A stretch of DNA of 64,000 nucleotides from Hydnum rufescens UP504. Its lineage: Eukaryota > Basidiomycota > Agaricomycetes > Cantharellales > Hydnaceae. Where the stretch lies: positions 1 through 64,000 of the forward strand of contig MU128914.1 of the NCBI GenBank assembly GCA_014904985.1, read 5' to 3'. The notes beneath the pieces are model-generated. The model was not told where the DNA came from and made no database searches. It saw only the letters and a list, made by a program, of their open reading frames with translations. Shown piece by piece: positions 1 to 9,521 of the stretch. A program made the translations under genes and the position numbers. Each line of letters starts with the position of its first letter. The first letter of the stretch is position 1.

Positions 1-269
1 TATGCACCTTTAACTTAGTCTCATGTTTCTCGCTAACTTGCCTATAGTAACTTCTTAATGCTATAAGTCTACCCTTGCCATAAGTATATGTATAGGTTGG
101 TGCATGTTGCAGGCATGAAGTTCAGAGACTGGGGCCCATTGGGGCCCAACTTGGTCTGGCGATATGGGGTATTTGGCCAATTGGGCCCATGTCGGGAGGG
201 CCTCCCTAGGTACCAAAAAGTGCCTGGGATTTGGTACCTAAGAAGGTCCTGATATACGGTGGTCCAAGG

Positions 270-1440
270 TGAAATTACCACACCTGCCGAAGCGGGTGTG
301 GTTCATCTTGGGGTTCCATGGTCTCGTGTCATGTGTTACCATTCACAGGATTTGTCTGGTGGGTGTCCCTTGGCCGGTCGTCGTTGGCAGGCTTTGTTCA
401 GCATTGGTTTTGGTGGCTTGGCAGGTCACATTGTCATTTCCGGGGGGGAGGGGTTCGTGTGGTGGGCGGTGAGGTGATAACCTAGAATAAATAAATCATG
501 TGTTAGTTAAAAAATTAAAACGAACGCAAAAAGAGCAGCGAAAGCTGCTCTTTTTGCGTCATTGGGGGTACAACACCTTGTATAGAACCACACACCACTA
601 CTGCGGGTGTGTGGCTCTTTCTCATCACGTGGCATGTTGTTCTGGGGGGCTTGCTTTGTGGGTTTTCATTGTGACAATACCTAGAATAAAAAAATAATTA
701 GTTAGAAATTAAAAGTGATGCAAAAAGAGCTGCTTTTGCTGCTCTTTTGCATCGTGTTGGGGGTACACTACACACCTTGTATAGAACACACACCGCTACT
801 GCAGGTGTGTGGTTCTTCTCATCGTGGCACATCGTCGTTCACGGGGTGTTGTTGTCCTGGGGGGGGCTTACTTCATGGGTGTTCATTTGTGACAATACCT
901 AGAATAAAAAATAATTAGTTAAAAATTAAAAGTGATGCAAAAAGAGCAGCTTTCGCTGCTCTTCTTGCGTCGTTAGGGTACATACCAAGTATAGAACCAC
1001 ACACCCACTACTGTGGGTGTGTGGCTCATCTCTTTGTGTGGCGCATCATTCGCGGATCCCCTTTGCAGGCGTGTTGGGGTTGCTTCGTGGGTCTTCATTT
1101 GTGGCAATACCTAGAATAAAATATTATTAGTTAAAAGATGTAAAGCTACACAAAAAGAGCAGCTTGGGCTGCTCTTTTTGTGCAGCTGTATCTATTGGGG
1201 GGGGACTCACCTTAAATAGTACCACACCTGCCGCAGCGGGTGTGGTTCCTGGGGCCACTCATTGGGTGGCCTGTCGCTCATCCTGGTTTTGATCTGGAAT
1301 AATAAAGCTACATTAGTATAAAAATTCACAGCAGCGCAAAAAGAGTAGCTTGCGCTACTCTTTTTGCGCTATTGTAGGTACTGAGACAAACTTACCTTAT
1401 GACCACACACCTGCATCAGCAGGTATGTGGTCGTGTGGTT
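270..1440 (-). repeat. Unit 1 left arm: five hairpin-intron modules
   Basis: Read on the minus strand, each module is an exon ending in a CACACCC/GGGTGTG hairpin, a GTAAG-like donor, an intron with a second hairpin, a CTAAC/CTAAT branch site and a TTCTAG acceptor. Intronic hairpins: 524-559 (16-bp stem, GAAA loop on +), 717-753 (imperfect), 934-971, 1149-1182 and 1333-1370. The last carries a compensated change (GAGTAGC with GCTACTC instead of GAGCAGC with GCTGCTC). Exon-end hairpins: 277-302, about 588-614, 785-816, 993-1026, 1221-1248 and 1399-1432. An interrupted CTG/TTG tract lies at about 1456-1502 between the last module and the core. Open frames over these repeats are low-complexity and not credible proteins. 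Confidence 0.75.
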
Positions 1441-1554
1441 GTGGTTGTGTGCTGGGGCTGCTGTTGCTGCTGCTGCTGCTGTTGTTGCTGTTGCTGTTGT
1501 GTCGTGGCTGTGCGGTCGCCTTTCTGTTGCAGGGTGTGGCTGCATAGTTGCAAA

Positions 1555-2203
1555 ATTCAACGCCGGCAATTGCCAGTACTCAAGAAGTGCCCAAGTGCTG
1601 GTGCTACAAGCACAGCACACATCCATAGCAAGCATGTAGATATGGAATAAATAGTATATAATAAATATTTTTCCAATAAAATGTGAAGAAAAAGAAGATA
1701 ATGGGTCAGAGCTCAATCAGGCATGAGATGGTTAATTGAAAAGTGGATTGGGCCAGTTCTATGGATCAGAATTGGCCAAATTTAAATATAGTGATGGCAT
1801 ATATACACCCTACACGGGCAATTAATTATCTCGGATGATTCTCACATTTTCCAAGTTTTCACACCTTCAATTCCCTATTTAGGGAATTGAAGGTGTGAAA
1901 ACTTGGAAAATGTGAGAATCGTCTGAGATAATTAATCGCCCGTGTAGGGTGTATATATGCCATCACTATATTTAAATTTGGGCCAATTCTGATCCATAGA
2001 ACTGGCCCAATCCACTTTTCAATTAACCATCTCATGCCTGATTGAGCTCTGACCCATTATCTTCTTTTTCTTCACATTTTATTGGAAAAATATTTATTAT
2101 ATACTATTTATTCCATATCTACATGCTTGCTATGGATGTGTGCTGTGCTTGTAGCACCAGCACTTGGGCACTTCTTGAGTACTGGCAATTGCCGGCATTG
2201 AAT
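1555..2203. repeat. Unit 1 core palindrome
   Basis: Arms of about 323 bp are mirror images around position 1878.5, where ATTCCCTA and TAGGGAAT flank TT. The arms are nearly identical, with one net indel. Each contains a TATA-like run (TATATATG or its complement) about 95 bp from the centre, and ends at the conserved sequence TGGCAATTGCC followed by the GTTGAAT class. Because the arms match, identical divergent reading frames appear on both strands. I treat these as a by-product of the palindrome. The position suggests a bidirectional promoter for the outward arrays (inference). Confidence 0.9.
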
Positions 2204-2265
2204 TTCTCATCTTCCTTCTCCTCTCCACAACCACAACAGGTAACTGCCCGGAAAGGCAAGCGTGC

Positions 2266-2945
2266 GACCACACACCCGCCACTGCAGGTGTGTGGTCATA
2301 AGGTGTGTTTTTTTACTTGTAGATACAATGGCGCAAAAAGAGCAGCGTAAGCTGCTCTTTTTGCGCTTCTTTGAATCTTTTACTAACATATCTTGTATTC
2401 TTCTAGATTGAGGCGTGGGGTCCAAGGCATGACAAAAACCCGCAAAACGAGGGCCCAAACGGCAACGCCCCAAATGAAGACGTGCCAAATGACACAACAT
2501 ACAGCACTGCGCCAACGACACAATGTACAGCACCACACCAATGATGCAACACACAGTACTGCACCAACGATGTGATGTACGGCACCACGCCAACAACGCG
2601 ACACACAGTACTGCGCCAATGACATGACATACAGCACCATGCCAACAACATGACACACGGCACCACACCAACGACATGACATACGGCACCACACCCATGA
2701 TGCAATGCGCGAGAACCCCCATAACCCCACCCATCGACACCCGAACGACGGGTCTCATACAAACTGCTGCACCCATGGGCTGGAGGATGGCCCCAGTACC
2801 CCACACCCGCTGCACAGCGGGTGTGGGGTACTACAAAGTAAGACTTCTTTTTTATTTTTATTCTTGTGGCACAAAAAGAGCAGTGTAAGCTGCTCTTTTT
2901 GCGCTGCTTTGGAATATTTTACTAATTCCTTTATTTATTTCAGAT
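2266..2945 (+). repeat. Unit 1 right arm: two hairpin-intron modules
   Basis: Exon-end hairpin 2266-2297, then intron 2303-2406 (donor AAG|GTGTGT, acceptor TTCTAG) holding hairpin 2331-2366: a perfect 16-bp stem with a GTAA loop. The next exon (2407-2837) ends in hairpin 2796-2831 (15-bp perfect stem, GTACCCC with GGGGTAC ends). Intron 2838-2943 (donor AAA|GTAAGA, branch CTAAT, acceptor CAG) holds hairpin 2869-2904. The middle of the long exon (about 2480-2710) is a degenerate minisatellite of CAACGACA(TG)ACA-like words, and its frames are not conserved. Confidence 0.75.
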
Positions 2946-3075
2946 TGAGGCCTCGTCCAACAAGGAGAGCCCAAACAGCAATGCGACGCATGGAAACACC
3001 TTGGTCAGTCATCTAAGCCTACCTAGTTAGGTACCACTTTTGGGGCAGATAATGGTACCTAAGTAGGTCCCATCA

Positions 3076-3240
3076 CTATTCCGGCCGAAATGGCCATTTT
3101 ATGGTCTGCACCTTCTGGCTCAGAATTGGCCAAAATGGCCGAAAATTGGCTGCAAACTGGGACTTAGAGAGCATCTCAGACTTGCAGGACAGCGGGCCAT
3201 GCGGGCTTATCGGGGATAATCACCGGTATTTATTATTATA
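3076..3240. other. Spacer between units 1 and 2
   Basis: Short AT/GC-mixed spacer with several GGCCAAAATGGCC-like inverted words (about 3090-3150). No gene or known element is recognised. Confidence 0.4.
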
Positions 3241-3384
3241 TTCCCCCCTCTGGTGTTTCATTTATAGTTATTTATTTATTATCATTATCACTCACCCCAG
3301 GTGGGGGCTGTTTTCATTTGGCAGTCTCATGTTTTTTTATCAACTTATGTATTTATTTATTTAAAAATTCAATTAAAAAAACAT

Positions 3385-5562
3385 ACCACACCCACTAGGG
3401 CAGGTGTGGTACCATCCGTTGCTTCCTCGAGACTTTGGACAGGGGGTCGTCCAGTGTTCAGATGCGGGTTCAGGGGCATGTTGCTGGGGTGTCAGGCAGC
3501 AAAATATTAAGTTAAAAAATTCAAAGCAGCGCAAAAAGAGCAGCTATTGCTGCTCTTTTTGTGCCACTTGCAAATAAAAATCAAAATCAAAAAACAGACC
3601 TTTTGTACCACACCCCCGCTGAGGGGGGCATGTGGTACTGGGCATTGCTGCCTTGGGGCTTGGATGGGGGCTCGCCCGGCTTGTCGGTGGCCATTTGAGC
3701 GGGCTTGGCTTGGCGGTTCACCATTGTGTGGGTCGTTTGGGGGTCGCAGGCTGTCTGTTGTCTTCGTTTCGGGAGCTTCAAATTCAATCCTAGAATTGAA
3801 TGATAATGAACGTTAGTAAAAAAAATTCAAAGTGACGCTGAAGGGGCAGCTTGCGCTGCTCCTTTGGCATCACTGTAGATGTAGAAAGTTTAAAAAAAAT
3901 ACCTTGTAGTACCACACACCCGCATTGGCGGGGGTGTGGTACTCTGTTGTTGTCCGGGGTCGCATACCTTCGACTGCTGGTTTTCCGTACAGTTCTCGGG
4001 TGGGTTGGGGGGGTTTCGGGCACGTACTTGTTTGGGGGGAAGGAAGATCTAGAATACAAAAATTTGGATCAGTACAAGTTAACATGATGCAAAAAGAGCT
4101 GCCTTCGCAGCTCTTTTTGCGCTGTTGGGGGTGCGTTACATTACATACCTTGTATAGAACCACACACCCGCTACTGCGGGTGTGTGGTTCATCTCTGTGT
4201 TTGGGCGTCGTCGTTCACGGGGATGTTGTCATTCTGGCGGGGCTTCGCAGGTCTTCATTTGCGGCGATACCTAGAATGAAAAATTATTAGTTAAAAAATT
4301 AAAAGTGATGCAAAAAGAGCAGCTTTGCTGCTCTTTTTGCGCCGTTGGATACGGGAAAATAGCCTCCCTTAAATAGTACCAGACGCCCGCCATGGCGGGT
4401 GTCTGGTTTGCATTGGTTTTTCGTTCAGCAGGGTTTGGTGGTGCGTTCATCAGGTTTTCTTTTGGCGTGGCTTCAGTTGGACTCTCGATTAGTAAAAAAA
4501 TTCAAAGTGACGCAAAGGGACCAGCTTGCGCTGCTCCTTTTGCGTCGTTGTACATATAGAAATCAAATAAAATCAAATAAAAACATTGTAGGACCACACC
4601 CACCTTGGTGGGTGTGGTCCTTGGTTTGTACTGCGGTCGTGCGGTTCGTACTCGGTACAGGGCTTGGTCGTCATGTTGGGGGTTTGAAGTCTCACGGGTT
4701 TCGTTTGGCGGGTCCGTTGCCATTTTCGTGTGTTTGCTTGGTGGGGTCGTGGGTTCAGACAACCTAAAATAATATATAATACGTTAGTAAAAGGAAAAAA
4801 GAAAAGCCACACAAAGGAGCAGCATACGCTGCTCCTTTTGCGTGGTTATATGCTCACCTTAAAATTACCACACACCCGCCGAAGCGGGTGTGTGGTTCGT
4901 CTCTTCATGTGGCACGTCGTCGTTCGGGGGTCCCCTTTGCAGGGTGTGTTATCGTTGTGGGGGGACTTGCTTCGTGGGTCTTCGGTCTTCATTTGTGACA
5001 ATACTGTACCTAGAATAAAAAATCATTAGTTAAAAATAATTAAAAGCGACGCAAAAAGAGCAGCTTTCGCTGCTCTTTTTGCGTCGTCGGGGGTACATAT
5101 CAAGTATAGAACCACACACCCGCTACTGCGGGTGTATGGTTCGTCTCTTCGTGTGGCGCGTCGTCATTCGCGGATCCCGTTTGCGGGCGTGTTATCGTTC
5201 TGGGGGGTTGCTTCGTGGGTCTTCATTTGTGGCAATACCTATAATAAAATAATATTAGTTAACAAATGTAAAGCGACGCAAAAAGAGCAGCTTTCGCTGC
5301 TCTTTTTGCGCGGCTCCATCTATTGGGGGGAGGAGACTCACCTTACAGTACCACACCCGCCGCAGCGGGTGTGGTTCCTGAGCCCACTCATTGGGCGGCC
5401 TGTCGTTTGTTTTGGTTTTGACCTGGAATAATAAAGGCTACGTTAGTATAAAAATTCATAGCAGCGCAAAAAGAGTAGCTTGCGCTACTCTTTTGCGCTA
5501 TTGTATCTACTGAGACAAAACGTACCTTATGACCACACACCCGCATCAGCGGGTGTGTGGTC
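3385..5562 (-). repeat. Unit 2 left arm: nine hairpin-intron modules
   Basis: Minus-strand modules. Intronic hairpins: 3529-3564, 3832-3873, 4089-4120 (compensated variant GAGCTGC/GCAGCTC), 4310-4340, 4509-4545, 4807-4845 (AAAGGAGC/GCTCCTTT variant), 5047-5086 (perfect 18-bp stem), 5277-5310 and 5463-5499 (GAGTAGC/GCTACTC variant). Exon-end hairpins: 3385-3410, 3605-3638, 3909-3942, 4157-4190, 4378-4407 (CCAGACG/TGTCTGG variant), 4591-4620 (14 bp with a 2-nt loop), 4867-4896, 5108-5142, 5350-5375 and 5531-5562. Each intron ends, on the minus strand, in TTCTAGG after an ACTAA-type branch site. Confidence 0.75.
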
Positions 5563-5586
5563 GTGTGCGTGTGGTCGTGGTTGTGC

Positions 5587-5587
5587 G

Positions 5588-5627
<40 letters not shown>

Positions 5628-5660
5628 TGCTGTTGCTGCTGCTGCTGTTGCTGTTGTGTC
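5587..5660. repeat. CTG/TTG microsatellite
   Basis: Interrupted (TGC)n tract between the innermost left module and the unit 2 core. A shorter version sits at the equivalent place in unit 1 (about 1456-1502). It generates spurious poly-Leu/Ala/Gln/Cys frames in all readings. Confidence 0.85.
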
Positions 5661-5710
5661 GTGGTCGTGCGGTCGCATTTCTGTTCCTGGGTGTGGCTGC
5701 GTAGTTGCGA

Positions 5711-6360
5711 ATTCAACGCTGGCAATTGCCGATACTCAAGAAGTGCCCAAGCGCTGGCACTGCAAGCACAGCACACAATAGTACCAAGCGTGTATATTTA
5801 AAATAAATACTATATAATAAATATTTGTCCAGGAACACCCGAAGAAGGTGATGATAATGAGTCAGAGCCCAATAAGGCATGAGACGGCGAATTGCAGAGT
5901 GGATTGGGCCACTTCTACGCATCGGAATTGGCCCAAATTTAAATATAGTAGTGTTATATATACACTCTACATGGGCGATTGATTATCTCGGACGATCCTC
6001 GCATTTTTCAATTTTTCATGCCTTCAATTCCCTATTTAGGGAATTGAAGGCATGAAAAATTGAAAAATGCGAGGATCGTCCGAGATAATCAATCGCCCAT
6101 GTAGAGTGTATATATAACATTACTATATTTAAATTTGGGCCAATTCCGATGCGTAGAAGTGGCCCAATCCACTCTGCAATTCGCTGTCTCATGCCTTATT
6201 GGGCTCTGACTCATTATCATCACCTTCTTCGGGTGTTCCTGGACAAATATTTATTATATAGTATTTATTTTAAATATACATGCTTGGTACTATTGTGTGC
6301 TGTGCTTGCAGTGCCAGCGCTTGGGCACTTCTTGAGTATCGGCAATTGCTGGTGTTGAAT
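5711..6360. repeat. Unit 2 core palindrome
   Basis: Two 324-bp arms are exactly mirrored around 6035.5 with no indels. By eye they differ at about six or seven positions, most of them clustered at the outer tip. The centre is ATTCCCTA-TT-TAGGGAAT. Each arm includes a TATATATA run about 85-90 bp from the centre and the GGCCCAAATTTAAATATA block shared with the other cores. The sequence is only about 75-80% like the unit 1 core by eye, much lower than the arm-to-arm identity. Confidence 0.92.
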
Positions 6361-6420
6361 CTGCATCTTGCTTCCATCTCCGCAACCACAACAAGCAACT
6401 GCCCGAAAAGGCAACCGCAT

Positions 6421-8210
6421 GACCACACACCTGCCTCTGCGGGTGTGTGGTCACAAGGTGAGTATTTTTTTTAGTAGATACAATGGTGCAAAAAGAGCAG
6501 CTTTCGCTGCTCTTTTTGCGCTGCTTTGGAATTTTTTTACTAACGCACCTTTATTTATTTTAGATTGAGGCCTCACAATGAGAGCCCAAACGGGAACCCG
6601 ATGCACGGGAACGTGACACGGCAGCGCAATGCACGGGAATGCAACACGGCAGCGCAATGTATGGCAATGCGACACGGCAGCACAGCGTACGGCAACACAA
6701 TGGCAGTGTGACACACGGCAACGCGACATGGCAGCACGACGCATGGCAACACGACACGGCAGCACGACACACAGCAACACAACATGGCAGCACGATGCAC
6801 GGCAACACGACACAGCAACCCAACGACGCGATATACAGCGCCGCGCCAAACGAGGACGCAACCGCATCAAATGACGCGCCAGGAATCACACACCTGCCAC
6901 AGCAGGTGTGTGGTTCCATATCAGGTGAGTTCCTCCCTCCCACTACCTACAGCCACGCAAAAAGAGCAGTGAAAGCTGCTCTTTTTGCATGTTCTTTAAT
7001 TTTTAACTAATTTAAAAGTCGTATCGTCTAGGTCTCAAGTCTCTTTGCAAATGAATATTGACGCAAAACCCCCTGCCACCCCCACTTATCAACGCCCGAA
7101 TGATGGGCACAGAGAAGACCCGTATGAACGGTTGTACAGACAACCTGGAGTCCATGGTCCCAGTACCCTACACCCCCACAGTGGGTGTGGGGTACTACAA
7201 GGTATGTTTTATTTTTTATTTTTATTCCTTATTCTTGTGGCGCAAAAAGAGCAGCATAAGCTGCTCTTTTTGTGCTGCATTCATATTTAACTAATTCATC
7301 AACTACTTCTCTAGATATTGGACCAGAACCTGCACGAACCCCCGACCACAGCCCCACCGAATGACATGCCCTGAACCCAAACCGGGAATGAAACTGCGCA
7401 CGACTGCACAAACAAAAACCAGGAACAAAGCTGCGAAGGTGTCAGGGCCACACTGTGACGAGAGCACCAGACAAATATAAACACAGATAACTCCGACTAA
7501 GTCCGGTGTGAGTCCGGCTAAGTCCGGGAGAATCTGGGCAAGAACGAGATAATGAGATTGAGACGGAGAGGCAATCCAGCAGCCCGGAAGGGACTAGGCG
7601 GAAACGAGCACAGCAGTCCTTAAGCTCATGGAGTCAACTGGGAAGTACTTGGACTGTAGTCTGTAGTCCAGAGTGGAAGCGGAAATCCTGAGATTAACAT
7701 TAAGGAATAGGTACAGTGAGGCTAACCTGTAGTCCAGAGTGGAAGCAGAAATCCTGAGAGACCAAAGCTGAATCTCTGGATTTTGCCCCGGACTACTTAT
7801 ACATAGTTCCTATACTACGGGGGATTGATCGCTTAATGAGAGGTGGTTACAGGGGGGCAGGCACAAGAGGGGGAGTGGGCAGGGGACAGGAAAGTGGAGG
7901 GGACAGGGACAGGGCCAGGGGTAATTGTGTGAGAGCCGGAAGTAAAGGAAACGAGGAAATGAAGGGGAAATGAAACAGAGGCGGGGACAAACTGGAAACA
8001 AACCGGAACAAATCCGGAAACAAATCCGGAATTAACTGGGAAACGGACAAACTCTGACAGAAGGCCCGCACAAACGAAAACCATGAGCAACACCCCCTTG
8101 AAGGATCACCCAAATGGAACCCAGGCCCTGAGTGGGGTGAATTCCAGGTAAGTACTTTATCTTTAGCTACACTTGCACAAGAAGAGCAGCCTCTGGCTGC
8201 TCTTCTTGGG
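6421..8210 (+). repeat. Unit 2 right arm: four hairpin-intron modules
   Basis: Introns 6458-6563 (hairpin 6486-6521), 6925-7031 (hairpin 6957-6989, GAAA loop) and 7202-7314 (hairpin 7240-7275, ATAA loop), plus a final donor at 8148 (CAG|GTAAGT) with hairpin 8178-8208 (CAAGAAG/CTTCTTG variant) and no obvious acceptor before the element end. Exon-end hairpins: 6421-6452, 6883-6916 and 7162-7196. Exon 6564-6924 contains a degenerate repeat of GGCA(A/G)CACGACA-like words (about 6605-6840). The last exon (7315-8147) is long and shows no recognisable product. Confidence 0.75.
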
Positions 8211-8301
8211 CACAGGGTGAGCCCCACTGGGCGAGCCTATGGATGTATATACTAATATAATAATAATAATAATAATAATAAATTAATAATGCATAATCTG
8301 G

Positions 8302-8440
8302 CAGGGGCCCCTGGGCTCCTTGGGGGGGCCCCTTGATTGTATTGCAGGGGCCCCTGGGGGCCCCCACATGTAAAGACCTAGTTAGATATGATAAATGCAA
8401 TGCTCATGATATCTAATATGATGCGGAAAAGTGACTGACC
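8302..8440. repeat. Unit 2 right terminus: GGGGCCCC palindromes and TIR
   Basis: GCAGGGGCCCCTGGG-type palindromes are followed by CTAGTTAGATATGATAAATGCAA and about 50 more bases that align, inverted, with the left end of unit 4 at 28476-28550. This is the best evidence that units 2 and 4 are one family with defined ends. Confidence 0.6.
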
Positions 8441-9289
8441 AGCCTGTGCCACAGTTTGCATCTGGAGTCTCATGGTTGCAGTCATGAAGCCTGAGTATGG
8501 ACCCTCTCGAGGCTGGTCATGGTCTTGTTCTCCCATCTGGGGAGAAGTGATGTTCAGAAACACACATCTTCGGCATGAAGTACAACTGTACAGTCATATG
8601 TCCTTTCGCATTGACAATGATGGCAGGATCAGTGGTTTGCACCATATCTATGATGCCATGCAGGTTTGGCTGTGGTCTTGCTATGGGAAGGTCGGTATAA
8701 TGTCTCTAATGGACAAGGTAGTGCACTAAGTGGATCCTCCAGAAATTCTTGCTGATGCTATTTATTGACAGGTTCATGCATTGATGAAATTATCAAAGTC
8801 ATGGGCAAGAACAAAGAGGGTAAGATTTGATCTCAATCCATTATTGAGCCATGGTTGATTTTATAAGATTCCCCTCCAATCAAGCAATGTACCCGCTCTG
8901 AGAGAGAGATGACAACACGTCACTCAGGAAGACTTTGAACCCACACTTGCAAAGGTATGCCTTTGCAAATGCATCTCATTGAAAGGTTCTGAGTGGCACA
9001 TCTTGCATCATCAGATTCTCATGTGCCATATCAACAAATCCCCCTGCATGCTGGGCGAGGCATCTTGACCAGATCTTGGAATTTGCAGTAGTAACAAGGA
9101 TTACGGTCTAAAATGGAGGGAAACCAATGTACACTTGTAAATACAGGCCTTACTCTGTCTGGACTTTATTTGGAAAAACTTTGTACTATAAAATCAACAA
9201 AAAAGACTCGCTTCACATCTTCAAAATATTTCATCTGAGATGCAAATTCAAGTATGCTATGTACATTTGAGTTGGCTCTATATTGTGCT
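8441..9289. other. No gene recognised; short repeat at 8480-8550
   Basis: No credible coding sequence. A stretch at about 8480-8550 encoding EYGPSRGW.(W/Q)SCSP.WGE recurs at 12658-12720 inside the decayed gene there, so this looks like a dispersed fragment of that gene family. Confidence 0.4.
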
Positions 9290-9521
9290 CAGAGCTCATA
9301 TCATATCTCAAGAACCCCACTGTGGCTGTGATTGCTCAGACAGCAGTGGCCCAGGACGGGCAGGTTGGAGATGGTACCACATAGTGCTCCTTGTTGGAGA
9401 GCTTTTGAAAGCTGATCACTATATATCTGAGGGAGTTCATCCCACAGCGATTGCAGGAGGATTTGATATTGCTAAGAAGGAAGCATACCATATGACATCA
9501 ACTTTTCTGCTCTTGGATTAA
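9290..9521 (+). pseudogene. CCT6 (chaperonin zeta subunit) fragment
   Basis: Two adjoining frames together read like the N-terminal equatorial domain of the TCP-1 zeta subunit. The first part reads NPTVAVIAQTAVAQDGQ then VGDGTT. After a frame change it reads VLLVGELLKADHYISEGVHP followed by AIAGGFDIAKKEA. VGDGTT is the nucleotide-binding GDGTT motif of group II chaperonins. Only about 75 codons remain, the frame is broken near 9385, and no start, introns or downstream domains are visible. This is a dead fragment in repeat territory, perhaps carried there by a transposable element (inference). Confidence 0.85.

Larger units (their letters stand above)
180..3075. mobile_element. Palindromic hairpin-intron unit 1
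   Basis: First of four related units. A central palindrome (1555-2203) is flanked by outward-pointing intron/exon modules: five intronic hairpins on the left and two on the right. Both ends carry a small inverted repeat built on TTAGGTACC/GGTACCTAA: left about 203-236, right about 3022-3062. GGGGCCCA-type palindromes sit just outside on the left (131-150, 181-190). No terminal inverted repeat like that of unit 4 is seen, so this may be a subfamily with different ends or a truncated copy. There is no transposase or other recognisable protein, so it looks non-autonomous. The limits are approximate. The first 180 bases of the window hold no recognisable gene. Confidence 0.6.
3241..8440. mobile_element. 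Palindromic hairpin-intron unit 2
   Basis: Same plan as unit 1, with nine intronic hairpins left of the core and four right of it. The left end has a T/A-rich TTATTTATTATTAT tract (3226-3290) matching in composition the TAA tract at the right end (8257-8285). The right end carries GGGGCCCC palindromes (8302-8365) and then a sequence closely matching the terminal inverted repeat of unit 4 (8367-8440). The left terminal repeat is not seen, so the left boundary is approximate and may be truncated. No protein is encoded that I recognise. Confidence 0.65.

Noticed and set aside
524..559. Rho-independent terminators (stem followed by a T-run)
   Set aside because: They resemble terminators because the stem contains AAAAA/TTTTT, but the T-run is part of the stem and the genome is eukaryotic.
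1369..2350. Two identical divergent reading frames starting MSSDPLSSF
   Set aside because: They are produced automatically by the palindrome. The equivalent frames in units 2-4 are different peptides, so there is no protein conservation.
2207..2815. 202-codon minus-strand frame with Cys/Val-rich repeats
   Set aside because: It runs antisense to the predicted exon and follows the minisatellite; no domain, start context or splicing supports it.
500..5500. CRISPR-like array of regularly spaced repeats
   Set aside because: The repeats are hairpins inside predicted spliceosomal introns, spacers are themselves related, there are no cas genes, and the surrounding genes are eukaryotic.
5388..5801. 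Long poly-Ala/Gln/Cys/Leu frames around 5590-5660
   Set aside because: Any trinucleotide repeat is open in several frames on both strands; this is a CTG microsatellite.
8257..8285. TAA tract as an AT-rich replication origin
   Set aside because: It is a simple microsatellite recurring at the ends of the units; there is no evidence for origin function.
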